NCBI RefSeq assembly: GCF_016342785.1
Contig: NZ_JAEINH010000011.1
Location: forward strand, 22,775-86,774
DNA from: Sanguibacter suaedae
GTDB lineage: Bacteria > Actinomycetota > Actinomycetes > Actinomycetales > Cellulomonadaceae
Direction of reading: 5' to 3'
Length of the DNA: 64,000 nt
The translations under genes were made by a program, and so were the position numbers. Position 1 is the stretch's first letter. Each line of letters starts with the position of its first letter. Shown in pieces: positions 38,536 through 47,258 of the stretch. The notes beneath the pieces are model-generated. The model saw only the letters and a list, made by a program, of their open reading frames with translations. It was not told the DNA's origin and did not search any database.

Positions 38536-40712
38536 GGGAGGTCCTCTCGGGCGAGTTGGTCCCAGTCGTCGACGACGGGGAGGGTGCCGGCGCGCGCCCA
38601 CAGCGGGTGCTGGTCGGCGAAATGGGGGTGGTCGGGGTCGCCGTGCGTGCCGAAGGGGACGGCCCACCGGCTGGCGGAGCGGTCGGCGAGGTCCCACACC
38701 CAGCGGGCGACAGGTCCGCGCCAGGAGCGGTCGGTGAGGCCGGGGGTGCTCGTGGTGGCGCACACGCAGTCGGTGTCGCCGCCGAGGGGGACGGCTGGGA
38801 CGGGGGGCGGTGTGCAGCCGTCGACGTCGGCGAGGACGTGGACGGGGAGCACGGTGTGGGCGTCGCCCCACGTCCCGGTCTCGCGGTGGGCGACGTCGTC
38901 GAGCGCCGCACGGAGCTCGGTGGCCACGTCGAGGAGCGGCAGGTCGCCGCTGTGCCCGCTGTCGTCGGTGCTCCCGTCGGGGGCGACGTCGCCGCGTCGC
39001 GAGGCGAGGAGCTCGGGCAGGGCGTCGCCGACGCGGGCGACGACGGAGAACCACGGCGCGAGGACGTCACCGGCGCCGTGGGGCCGGTGGAGCGGGGCGA
39101 GCGCGGGGTGCGCCGCGACGCGGGTGACGAGCGCCGTGCGGAGCGCGGCGTAGGCGCCGGCCGCGGAGCTCCCGGCGTCCATGCGCCCGTCCCAGCCGAG
39201 GAGGAGCTCGCGGAGGTCCTTCGCGGGGACGCACAGGTCGTCGAGCGCGGCGAGGCGCCCGAGGAGCACGTTGGTCCCCGCGAGGTGCGTGTCACCGTGG
39301 ACTGCTCCCATGTCCGCGGCCGTCGCGTGCTGCTGCTCCGCGAGGAGCTCGCGGACGCGTCGTGCCCGGTGCGGCGGGGCGTACGTGCACCCGAGGTCGC
39401 GGTCGGGGTCGGCGGGGCGCTCGTTGGCGTCGACCACGAGGTCCACGACCTCCCACGCGGGCGGCATGGTGCGCCACGGCGCGGGCCGCGCGTCGGGCGA
39501 CCACGCGTCGAGGGGGCGTACGCGCTGCGCGGGTGCGCGCTCGGGGCACCGGCCGGCGACGACGCTCACGACGCGCCCGCGGGTGTCGGCGGCGACCACC
39601 CGGTTGACGGGGTCCACCCAGCCGTCGAGCGCGGCGACCACGTCGTCGGTGGTGCGGGCCCGCAGGAGGGGCAGGAGGGCCCCGATCCCCGCGTCGGCGT
39701 CGACCCGGACGGGCGTGCGGAGGCTGAACGCCGAGCTGCCGAGGGTTCCCCGCGCGTCAGCCGACCGGGTCGACCCAGCCGGGTCGGTCGCGCCGCCGAC
39801 GACCACGGGACCGCGGACGGTCTCGAGGACCTCTATGGTCACGGGCTCACCGCCGCGCACGAGGGCGGTCTCCTCGGACCGGTGGACGGGTTCCCAGCCG
39901 TCGGGCCCCCTGGCTTCGACGTGCTCGCCGTCGCGGCGCAGGTCCTCGCGGTGGACGTCGGCTTGGTGGGCGAGGGCGTTGGTCACGCCCCACGCGACAC
40001 CCCCGGTGTGCCCGAAGTGCGCGATGCCGGGGACACCGGGGAACGCGAGACCGACGACGTCGAAGTCCGGGCAGGCGAGGTGCACCTGCTGGTACACGCC
40101 GGGCAGCTCGAGGACGCGGTGCGGGTCGCCGGCCAGGAGGGGCAGGCCGCTCGCGGTGCGCGACCCGTGCAGGCCCCACGCGTTGCTGCCCGAGGCGGGG
40201 ACCCTCTCGCCTCCCATGAACAGCCCGACGGCGCCGGGCCCGAGGGTCCGGGCGACGTGCTCGGCCCACAGCAGGTGCGGGAAGGTGGAGAACAGGGCGT
40301 GCGCGACGAGGAGCACGCCGACGGGCGCCCACGCGGGCCACGGCTCGTGCGGGGTGGTGTCCCCGAACCGGGCGTCGAGCGCCCGGACCTCGGCGGGGCG
40401 CGGCGACCCGGCCAGCCCGGCGTTCACTCCACGCACGTACGCGTCGACCCACGCGCGGTCGCCGGCAGCCAGACCCTCGTAGACCGCGCGGGCGGTGTCG
40501 GGCAGCCGGGAGCGTCGGGCGAACCGGTCCCACGCGAGGCCGCCCGCACCGATCCGCTCCGCGAGCCGCCCCTCGGCGCGCCACCGGTCCACCTCGATCT
40601 GCCACCCGCGGTCCAGGGCGGTGACGCGCCCCTGGGCCTCGGCGAGCTCGAGGTGGTCGGACGCCCGCAGGTGCGGGACGCCCCACGCGTCGCGGAAGAG
40701 CTCGGCGCTCAC
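38532..40712 (-). CDS. Penicillin-acylase-family Ntn hydrolase in the siderophore operon (DesG-like)
   Basis: A 726-residue member of the penicillin/acyl-homoserine-lactone amidase family, normally self-cleaved to expose an N-terminal Ser. The nucleophile candidate is Ser176 in PASGSNAWGLHGSRT, with the alpha chain before it (FRDAWGVPHLRA start motif) and LLAGDPHR after it. FPGVPGIAHFGHTGGVAWGVTN matches the beta-chain core. No signal peptide is evident, unlike secreted penicillin acylases, so it probably acts in the cytoplasm. 4-bp overlaps with desD and the downstream GNAT tie it to siderophore making, perhaps supplying or removing aryl-acetyl groups. Confidence 0.82.
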   Translation of the reverse strand: MSAELFRDAWGVPHLRASDHLELAEAQGRVTALDRGWQIEVDRWRAEGRLAERIGAGGLAWDRFARRSRLPDTARAVYEGLAAGDRAWVDAYVRGVNAGLAGSPRPAEVRALDARFGDTTPHEPWPAWAPVGVLLVAHALFSTFPHLLWAEHVARTLGPGAVGLFMGGERVPASGSNAWGLHGSRTASGLPLLAGDPHRVLELPGVYQQVHLACPDFDVVGLAFPGVPGIAHFGHTGGVAWGVTNALAHQADVHREDLRRDGEHVEARGPDGWEPVHRSEETALVRGGEPVTIEVLETVRGPVVVGGATDPAGSTRSADARGTLGSSAFSLRTPVRVDADAGIGALLPLLRARTTDDVVAALDGWVDPVNRVVAADTRGRVVSVVAGRCPERAPAQRVRPLDAWSPDARPAPWRTMPPAWEVVDLVVDANERPADPDRDLGCTYAPPHRARRVRELLAEQQHATAADMGAVHGDTHLAGTNVLLGRLAALDDLCVPAKDLRELLLGWDGRMDAGSSAAGAYAALRTALVTRVAAHPALAPLHRPHGAGDVLAPWFSVVARVGDALPELLASRRGDVAPDGSTDDSGHSGDLPLLDVATELRAALDDVAHRETGTWGDAHTVLPVHVLADVDGCTPPPVPAVPLGGDTDCVCATTSTPGLTDRSWRGPVARWVWDLADRSASRWAVPFGTHGDPDHPHFADQHPLWARAGTLPVVDDWDQLAREDLP

Positions 40713-42577
40713 GGGTGGGCGCCGCGGCCGGCGGGGTTGGCGAGGGTCCCGGCGTAGATGAGCGACGAGGACTGGTCGGTGAGGTCCACCATCTGCAGGG
40801 TGTTGCGCAGCTGGAGACGGTTGAGGCACGAGTGCGCGAACCGCTCGGCGCGCAGGTCCACGCCGGACGTGATGCCCGGGTGGTCGGCGCGGTGCCGGTC
40901 GATGCACCGGGCGACGAGCCCCCAGAACTCGACCTCGGGGAGCACCCCGTCGACGTGGAGGATCGCGGCGAGGTGCCGGAAGAACCCGTCGAACACGTCG
41001 GTGAGGACGGCCAGGGCCTTCTCGTCGTCGGCGACCTCGTGGCAGATGCGTTGCACGCCCTCGGGAAGGTCGCGCGCGGCGAGCACGGCGACCTCCTCGC
41101 CGATGTCCTTCATGAACACCCCGACGGGCACCTGCCGGTCGAGGACGAGGATGAGGTTCTCGCCGTGCGGCATGAACGCGAGGTCGTGCACCAGGAGGCA
41201 GTGCACGACGGGACGGAGGTAGGCGTCGAGGTAGCGCTCCACCCAGACGGCGGCGGGGACGCCGGACTCGCGGACGAGGGCCGTGACGAACGCGTCGCCC
41301 GCGGCGTCCCGGTGCAGGAGGGACGCCATGGTTGCGAGCCGCTGCGACGGTTCCACGAGCGTCTCCGGGCTCTCCCGCCACAGGGCGGCGAGCATCTTGC
41401 GGTACGCGCTCGGCTGCTCCGTGCGGTGGTAGACGTCGCCCGTGTACCCGATTGCCACCCGCTCGCGCAGCACGCGGAACCCGCACGCGCGCAGCGTCGG
41501 GTCGTCGGCGACGACGCCCGCCACCCAGTCGTTGATCGCGGGTGTGCGCTCCATGTACGCGGGGGACAGGCCCCGCAGGAACCCCATGTTCTGCACGGCC
41601 AGCGCCACCTTGACGTAGTGGCGGTCGGGGCGCGAGCGGTTGAGGAAGGTCCGCACGGACTGCTGGGCCTGGTACTCGTCGTCGCCCTCGCCGAGGAGCA
41701 CGAGGTCGCCGCGGCCCACGTCGGCGGCGAACGTCACCGCCACGCGGTGCTCCCACTGCCAGGGGTGGACGGGCAGGTACCGGTAGTCCGCCGGGTCCAG
41801 CCCGCGGGCGCGCAGGGTCGTGGCGAACCGGTCGAGAGTGGCCCGGCCCAGCTCGTCGAGGTAGAACGTGTCCTCGTCGACGCCCGCACCGAGCGCCAGG
41901 TGGCTCGTCGCCCGGCGCACGGCCAGCCACACGAGGCGGACGGGCGCGGCGGCCTCGGGGGAGTACGCGGCGTGCTCGGTGGCGCCGAACCCGATGCGCC
42001 CGTTGTTGGCGACGAACCCCGGGTGGCCCTCGGTCATGGACCGTTCCACCGTGGCGAGGTCCTCGTGGACGAGCTCCGCGACGGCCGGCCCCCCGTGGTG
42101 GATGCGGTACGCGGCGCTCGCGAGCGTCGACGACACCTCCTCGAGGTACACGGGCAGGAGGTCGGCGGGCACCTGGAGCTGTTCCTGGAGGTCGAGCACG
42201 AGGTCGAGGGCGTCGAGCGGCGCGTGCCTCCCGTCGACCTCCCGGGTGAGGCTCGGTTCGTCGATCACCCAGTGCTCCAGGGCCGTGCGGCGGGCCCGGA
42301 ACCGGTACACCGCGCGGCCACCGTCGAGCTCCACTCGGTAGGCAGCGGGCGCCGTCGGGTCGTGGTCCAGGTCCTCTCCGTGGTCTCCCTCACGGTCGGG
42401 CACGGGCGCCAGGAGGCGCTCGTGCGTGAACTCCGCGAGGGCCTTCGCCGCGAGGTGGCGGTGGGCCGCGGCCATGGTGTCGGGGCGCAGGTGCGGGGCG
42501 GTCCACGCGTCCGCGGGCGGGGCGGCCACCGTTGTCCTGGAGGTCGAGGTGGAGGTGGCGTCGGTCGTGAGGGTCAT
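40709..42577 (-). CDS. desD: NIS siderophore synthetase (IucA/IucC family, DesD-like)
   Basis: A 622-residue ATP-dependent synthetase that joins N-hydroxy-N-succinyl/acetyl-diamine units by amide bonds, giving linear or cyclic desferrioxamine-type products. Family signs are EGHPGFVANNGRIGF, YLPVHPWQWEH, SVRTFLNRSRPDRHYVKVAL and HGENLILVLDRQVPVGVFMKD. The FhuF-like C-terminal region is present. ATG 42575-42577 overlaps the desC stop; the stop overlaps the acylase gene. Length matches DesD. The exact macrocycle cannot be predicted. Confidence 0.9.
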   Translation of the reverse strand: MTLTTDATSTSTSRTTVAAPPADAWTAPHLRPDTMAAAHRHLAAKALAEFTHERLLAPVPDREGDHGEDLDHDPTAPAAYRVELDGGRAVYRFRARRTALEHWVIDEPSLTREVDGRHAPLDALDLVLDLQEQLQVPADLLPVYLEEVSSTLASAAYRIHHGGPAVAELVHEDLATVERSMTEGHPGFVANNGRIGFGATEHAAYSPEAAAPVRLVWLAVRRATSHLALGAGVDEDTFYLDELGRATLDRFATTLRARGLDPADYRYLPVHPWQWEHRVAVTFAADVGRGDLVLLGEGDDEYQAQQSVRTFLNRSRPDRHYVKVALAVQNMGFLRGLSPAYMERTPAINDWVAGVVADDPTLRACGFRVLRERVAIGYTGDVYHRTEQPSAYRKMLAALWRESPETLVEPSQRLATMASLLHRDAAGDAFVTALVRESGVPAAVWVERYLDAYLRPVVHCLLVHDLAFMPHGENLILVLDRQVPVGVFMKDIGEEVAVLAARDLPEGVQRICHEVADDEKALAVLTDVFDGFFRHLAAILHVDGVLPEVEFWGLVARCIDRHRADHPGITSGVDLRAERFAHSCLNRLQLRNTLQMVDLTDQSSSLIYAGTLANPAGRGAHP

Positions 42578-43149
42578 GAGGTCCGTCCGAGAGGGCTGAG
42601 GAGGAAGGCGTCGAGGGTGCACACCGACAGGAGCGCCTCCTTGCCGGGCAGAGCCACGCGCCGAAGCACGCGGAACCCCGCGGCCGCGTTCTTCGCGGCG
42701 ATGCGCTCGTTGCGCACGTCGGGCTCGACCACGACGCGGCCCGCGCCACGGTCGACGAGGAGGAACCGCACCACGGCGGCCATGACGGCCGACGTGAGGC
42801 CGTGCACCGGCTCGGCCGGTGGCGGTGCGACGAGCAGGTGCATGCCGACGTCGCCCGGCAGGGCCTGGTGGACGTCGGTGAGGAGCACCCGCGCCGGGTC
42901 GTACGTCTCCACGTAGAACGTGGGCACGCCGTCGACGCGGCCGAGCCACGCGTCCTGGTGCGCGTCGTCCACCACGGACCGCGCGTACGCGCGGACCTCG
43001 TCGGCGTCGAGGTGCGTCATCTGCCAGAACGCCGACGCCGGGTCGCGCAGCCACGCGTGCAGCGTGGCGGCGTCCCGGTCGACGTCGAACGGCTCGAGCG
43101 TCACGTCGCGCACCACGCACTCGGCCGCGCGCACCGGTGCGCCGCTCAC
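42574..43149 (-). CDS. desC: Siderophore N-acyltransferase (DesC-like GNAT)
   Basis: A 191-residue acyltransferase that transfers an acyl group (acetyl, succinyl or other CoA) to N-hydroxydiamine. It has the IucB-type pattern FWQMTHLDADEV, FYVETYDPARVLL, GDVGMHLLVAPP and RVVVEPDVRNERIAAKNAAAGF. The GTG start (43147-43149) overlaps the desB stop, and its stop overlaps desD. DesC homologues tolerate several acyl donors. Confidence 0.87.
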   Translation of the reverse strand: MSGAPVRAAECVVRDVTLEPFDVDRDAATLHAWLRDPASAFWQMTHLDADEVRAYARSVVDDAHQDAWLGRVDGVPTFYVETYDPARVLLTDVHQALPGDVGMHLLVAPPPAEPVHGLTSAVMAAVVRFLLVDRGAGRVVVEPDVRNERIAAKNAAAGFRVLRRVALPGKEALLSVCTLDAFLLSPLGRTS

Positions 43150-44474
43150 GGCTCAACCACGGCCTGGGGACGCAGCGCGTCGGCCGGCACCCCGAACTCC
43201 TGGAACGCGATGCGCCGCTCCATCGGGTACACCTCACGGCCCGTCACCGACGCGAGGATCGACGAGTTGCGCCACGGCCCGAACCCCAGGTCCGGGGCCG
43301 TGATGCCGTGCGTGTGGTCCTCCGCGTTCTGCACGAACACCCGACCCCGCCCCCCGTCCACGGAGTAGTCGCGGGCCACGTCGAACCGGCCCGTCGGGTC
43401 CCAGGCGAGGCGCTCGCGGACGCCGAGGACGAAGTCGGGGACGCGTGCGGCGTACCCGGTGGCGAGGACGATCGCGCTGGTGCGGCGCTCGTGCTCGACG
43501 TCCAGCTGGTCGTGACGCAGGCGCAGGGTGTGCTCGGCGGCGCCGGCGTCCCAGCGGACACCGAGGACCTCGGTGTCGGTGAGGAGCGTCGTGGGGACGG
43601 GGCCGGTGACGGACTTGCGGTAGAGGGTGTCGTAGATGTCGTCGACGAGGTCGCCGCTGATGCCCTTGTAGAGGGCGCGCTGGTCGCGGCCGAGGCGCTG
43701 GCGGGTCTCGTGGGGCAGGGAGTGGAAGTGGTCGGTGTACTCGGGGGACGTCATCTCGAGCGTGAGCTTCGTGTACTCCATGGGGAAGAACCGCGGGGAG
43801 CGGGTCACCCAGTCCAGCCGGTAGCCGTGGGTGTCGACGTCCTCGAGGAGGTCGCGGTAGATCTCGGCGGCGGACTGCCCGGAGCCGACGACGGTCACCG
43901 ACGGCAGGGTGCGCAGGTGGTCGCGGTGGGTGAGGTAGTCGGCGGAGTGCAGGACGGGCCCGGTGGCGCCGCGCAGGGCGGCGGGGACGACGGGGCTGGT
44001 GCCGGTGCCGAGGACGACGTGCCGCGCCCGGTAGACCTCCTCGTCCCCGGTGTCGGTGCGCACGGCTCGCACGAGGTAGAGGTCGTCGTCGTGCGGGTCG
44101 GTCTCGAGGGCGACGACGGTGCGGCCCCAGCGCAGGGTGTCGAGCTGCTGGGCGGCCCACCGGCAGTACGCGTCGTACTCGGCGCGCAGCGGGTAGAAGC
44201 TCTCCCGGATGTAGAAGGGGTAGAGGCGGCCGGTGGCCTTGAGGTAGCTGAGGAAGGAGTACGGCGACGTGGGGTCGGCCATGGTGACGAGGTCCGCGAG
44301 GAAGGGGACCTGGATGGTGGCGCCCTCGATCATCATGCCGGGGTGCCACGCGAAGCCGTCGGCGGAGTCGAGGAACACGGCGTCGACGTCGTCGAGGGGG
44401 GCGCTGAGGCACGCGAGGCCCAGGTTGAAGGGGCCGATGCCGATGCCGACGACGTCGTGGGTGCGGGTGCTCAC
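43146..44474 (-). CDS. desB: Lysine/diamine N-monooxygenase (DesB-like)
   Basis: A 442-residue flavin-dependent N-hydroxylase (NMO family) acting on the omega-amine of cadaverine-type diamines. The FAD motif is GIGIGPFNLGLA near residue 10. The NADPH motif is VVGSGQSAAEIYRDLL, and IVLATGYAARVPDF is the second Rossmann signature. GMMIEGATIQVPFLADLVT matches the substrate loop of IucD/DesB. GTG 44472-44474 overlaps the desA stop. Confidence 0.92.
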   Translation of the reverse strand: MSTRTHDVVGIGIGPFNLGLACLSAPLDDVDAVFLDSADGFAWHPGMMIEGATIQVPFLADLVTMADPTSPYSFLSYLKATGRLYPFYIRESFYPLRAEYDAYCRWAAQQLDTLRWGRTVVALETDPHDDDLYLVRAVRTDTGDEEVYRARHVVLGTGTSPVVPAALRGATGPVLHSADYLTHRDHLRTLPSVTVVGSGQSAAEIYRDLLEDVDTHGYRLDWVTRSPRFFPMEYTKLTLEMTSPEYTDHFHSLPHETRQRLGRDQRALYKGISGDLVDDIYDTLYRKSVTGPVPTTLLTDTEVLGVRWDAGAAEHTLRLRHDQLDVEHERRTSAIVLATGYAARVPDFVLGVRERLAWDPTGRFDVARDYSVDGGRGRVFVQNAEDHTHGITAPDLGFGPWRNSSILASVTGREVYPMERRIAFQEFGVPADALRPQAVVEP

Positions 44475-45952
44475 AGGACCACCTCCGCCTCGAGGGCGGG
44501 GACGGGGGCGAGCATCCTCGCCTCCTCGACGAGGGCGGACGCGGCGCCGCGGACGACGTCGAGGACGCGGCGGACGTCCGTGTCGGTGGACTCCGGGTTG
44601 AGCAGGGTGAGCTTGAGGCAGGGGCGGCCGTCGACGACGGTCTTGGCGACGAGGGTCCGGCCGGACTGGAACAGGACGCGGCGCACGAGGGGGACGAGGG
44701 CGTCGGCGTCGGCGTCGGTGAGCCCGGCGGGCTGGTAGCGGAAGAGGACGGTGCTCAGCTGGGAGCGGCCGACGAGCCGCAGGTCGGGGTCGTCCTCGAC
44801 CATGGTGTGGGCGCGGGCGGCGAGGTCCACGACCTCGTCGAACATCTCGCCGAGGCGGTCGGCGCCGAGGGCGCGCAGGGTGACCCAGAGCTTGAGGGCG
44901 TCGAAGCGCCGCGTGGTCTGGATGGACTTGTCCACCTGGTTGGGTTCCTCGCTACCGGCGGGGTTGAGGTAGTCGGCGTACCAGGTGACGGGGGCGAGGT
45001 CGGCAGGGTCGCGCACGAGGACGGCGCTGGACGACACGGGCTGGAAGAAGCTCTTGTGGAAGTCGACGGTGACGGAGCGGGCACGCTCGATGCCGTCGAG
45101 GAGGTGGCGTCGCGTGGGGGAGACGAGGAGGCCGCACCCGTAGGCGGCGTCGACGTGCAGCCACGTGCCGGTGGCGTCGCAGGCGTCGGCGATGGGGGCG
45201 AGCGGGTCGATGCACCCGCGGTCCGTCGTACCGGCGGTGGCGACCACGCACATGGGGACGCTGCCCGACGCGCGGCACAGGTCGAGGGCGTCGCGGAGGG
45301 CGGCGGGGTCCATGCGCCCGGACGAGTCGGTGGCGACGGCGACGACGGCGTCGTCCCCGAGGCCGAGGATCCGTGCGGACTTCTGGACGCTGAAGTGGCT
45401 CGACGCCGTGGCGAGGATGACGAGGCGGCGCAGGGCGTCGGGCGCCCCGGGGAGGGGTTCGGCGGTCGCGAGGGCGTGGTCGCGGGCGACGAGGAGCGCC
45501 TGGAGGTTGGACTGGGTACCGCCGGACGTGAAGATCCCGTCGCCGGCGGGGAACCCGATGCGCGCGGTCACCCAGTCGACGAGGTGGCGTTCCATGAGGG
45601 TCCCGACGGTCGACTGGTCGTACGTGTCGAGGGACGCGTTGACGGCGGCGACGACGGCCTCGGCGGCGACGGCGGGGAGGGCGACGGGGCAGTTGAGGTG
45701 CGCGGCGTAGTCGGGGTGGTGGAACCACACGGCGTGCTCCGCGAAGAGGGTGTCGGCCTCGAGGACGGCGGCAGCGGTGCCGCGGCCGGGGCCGTCGAGG
45801 TCGACGGCGTCGACGAGGGACTGGAGCTCGGCGCGGCTCGCCCCGGAGAACGGCCGGGTGGTCTCGCGGAACCGGCGGGCGATGCGGTCCACCGCGTCGT
45901 GCATGGTGGCGGTGTAGGTGTCGGCGGTGGCCGAGGACAGCAGCTCGTGCAC
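44471..45952 (-). CDS. desA: PLP-dependent amino-acid decarboxylase (DesA-like)
   Basis: A 493-residue group II decarboxylase that would turn lysine into cadaverine (or ornithine into putrescine) for the siderophore backbone. The PLP lysine is Lys300 in VDFHKSFFQPVSSSA. HLNCPVALPAVAAEAVVAAV and IFTSGGTQSNLQALLVARD are family blocks, and WLHVDAAYGCGLL holds the PLP-binding Asp. GTG 45950-45952 follows AGGAG by 7 nt. It is the first gene of the six-gene operon, preceded by an iron-box-like sequence at 45996-46014. Confidence 0.9.
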   Translation of the reverse strand: MHELLSSATADTYTATMHDAVDRIARRFRETTRPFSGASRAELQSLVDAVDLDGPGRGTAAAVLEADTLFAEHAVWFHHPDYAAHLNCPVALPAVAAEAVVAAVNASLDTYDQSTVGTLMERHLVDWVTARIGFPAGDGIFTSGGTQSNLQALLVARDHALATAEPLPGAPDALRRLVILATASSHFSVQKSARILGLGDDAVVAVATDSSGRMDPAALRDALDLCRASGSVPMCVVATAGTTDRGCIDPLAPIADACDATGTWLHVDAAYGCGLLVSPTRRHLLDGIERARSVTVDFHKSFFQPVSSSAVLVRDPADLAPVTWYADYLNPAGSEEPNQVDKSIQTTRRFDALKLWVTLRALGADRLGEMFDEVVDLAARAHTMVEDDPDLRLVGRSQLSTVLFRYQPAGLTDADADALVPLVRRVLFQSGRTLVAKTVVDGRPCLKLTLLNPESTDTDVRRVLDVVRGAASALVEEARMLAPVPALEAEVVL

Positions 45953-45995
45953 TGGGTCGCTCCTGGCGGTGGGGAGAAGGTCTGCAGGCGTACCG

Positions 45996-46014
45996 TAAGG
46001 GTCGCCTTACCTAA
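45996..46014 (-). promoter_or_regulatory. IdeR/DmdR-type iron box upstream of desA
   Basis: On the minus strand the 19-mer starting TTAGGTAAGGC matches the actinobacterial iron-box consensus (TTAGGTTAGGCTCACCTAA) at about 14 of 19 positions. An internal dyad TAAGG/CCTTA is present. It lies 44 bp upstream of the desA start, where an Fe(II)-loaded repressor would block transcription. Confidence 0.75.
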
Positions 46015-46092
46015 CGTCGACCAAGGTAGCGCACGATGTGCGACATTCCTCCGGAATCTCAGGACATCCCGTGTGAAGCACTTCACACCGAC

Positions 46093-46137
46093 TGAGGTTA
46101 GGCGATCCATACCCAGGCGAAGGTTAGGCATGCCATA
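46093..46137 (+). promoter_or_regulatory. Two iron boxes in tandem upstream of the siderophore-interacting gene
   Basis: Two 19-mers (46093-46111 and 46119-46137) share AGGTTAGGC-N3-CCATAC at a 26-bp repeat distance and match the iron-box consensus at about 13/19 and 12/19. CATACT (46134-46139) in the second box looks like the -10 of the gene at 46146, giving a leaderless mRNA. Iron-dependent repression is expected. Confidence 0.7.
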
Positions 46138-46145
46138 CTCGAAGC

Positions 46146-47153
46146 ATGTCGACCACTGCAGCGACCGAGGTACGGGCCCAGCCGTCCTACCGAGCGTTCG
46201 GCGTCACCGTGAGCCGGGTGCGGCGCCTGAGCCCCTCCTTCGTCCGCCTGACCTTCGCCGGGCCGGACCTCGCCGACTTCGGTCGCACGGGCCTCGACCA
46301 ACGCATCAAGGTGGTCCTCCCCACCCCCGCAGGACGCCCGGCGGACATCGCCGACTTCAGCTCCGACTCCTGGTACCAGGACTGGCGCGCCCTGCCCGAC
46401 GACCAGCGCAACCCCTTCCGCACCTACACCGTCCGCGCCGTGCGCACCACGGCCACCGGCGACGTCGAGGTCGACGTCGACTTCGTCCTCCACACCGACG
46501 CCGACGGCCACTCCGGCCCCGCGTCCCGCTGGGTCGCGCAGGTCGCCCCCGGCGACACCGCCGTCATCAGCGGCCCCAACGCCCTCTACGACGGCCCGCC
46601 CGTCGGCCTCGAGTGGACCCCGCCCGCCACCGCCCGCACCCTGCTCCTCGCCGGCGACGAGACCGCGGCACCCGCCATCACCTCCATCGTCGAGAGCCTC
46701 CCCGCCGGGACCGCCGCCCACGCGTTCCTCGAGGTCCCCGAGGAGGGCGACGCCCTCGACGTCCGCGTCCCCGACGGCGTCCACCTCACCTGGCTCCCGC
46801 GCCGCGAGGCCGACGGCACCGAGCACGAGCGCGGCGTCCTCCTCGACGCCGCCGTCCGCGCCTGCATGGAGGCCCGCCGCCAGGAGCAGGTCGCCACCGA
46901 CCGCGCCGCCGCCGAGATCCTCGCGGGCCTCGAGCCCGAGGACGTCGACATCGACTCCACGATCCTCTGGGACGTGCCCTCCGGCCACGACGCCCCCACC
47001 ACGGGCAGCGCCGTCCCCGGCTGCTACGCGTGGATCGCCGGCGAGGCCGCCGTCGTCCGCGAGCTCCGCCGCCACCTCGTCCGCGACCTCGGCATCGACC
47101 GCCGGTCCGTCGCGTTCATGGGGTACTGGCGCCGCGGCCGCGCCGAGTGCTGA
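46146..47153 (+). CDS. Siderophore-interacting protein (ferric-siderophore reductase)
   Basis: A 335-residue FAD-binding reductase of the SIP/ViuB family (DesF-like by position), which reduces Fe(III)-siderophore in the cytoplasm to release iron. LSPSFVRLTFAGPDL opens the FAD domain, FRTYTVRAV is the flavin-binding RxYS/T-type motif, and LLLAGDETAAPAITSIVESL begins the NAD(P)H domain. The C-terminal GYWRRGRAEC resembles the family's SGYWR end. It is divergent from desA and heads the uptake gene set. Confidence 0.92.
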   Translation: MSTTAATEVRAQPSYRAFGVTVSRVRRLSPSFVRLTFAGPDLADFGRTGLDQRIKVVLPTPAGRPADIADFSSDSWYQDWRALPDDQRNPFRTYTVRAVRTTATGDVEVDVDFVLHTDADGHSGPASRWVAQVAPGDTAVISGPNALYDGPPVGLEWTPPATARTLLLAGDETAAPAITSIVESLPAGTAAHAFLEVPEEGDALDVRVPDGVHLTWLPRREADGTEHERGVLLDAAVRACMEARRQEQVATDRAAAEILAGLEPEDVDIDSTILWDVPSGHDAPTTGSAVPGCYAWIAGEAAVVRELRRHLVRDLGIDRRSVAFMGYWRRGRAEC

Positions 47154-47258
47154 CCACCGCGCACCGCCCACCCCACCAGACCTGACGGAACCGTCCGTCG
47201 TCCCCGCCGTCCGCGCCCCCGCCCGGACGCGCCGAAGCACAGCAGAGAAGGAACACCA

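Noticed and set aside
38532..40712. Antibiotic-resistance penicillin acylase
   Set aside because: No export signal, and it is embedded by overlaps in a siderophore operon; a tailoring role is more likely.
44807..47185. 792-codon plus-strand frame across desA and the iron boxes
   Set aside because: It would read through the divergent regulatory region and antisense to desA; its sequence is Arg/Gly-rich and without family.
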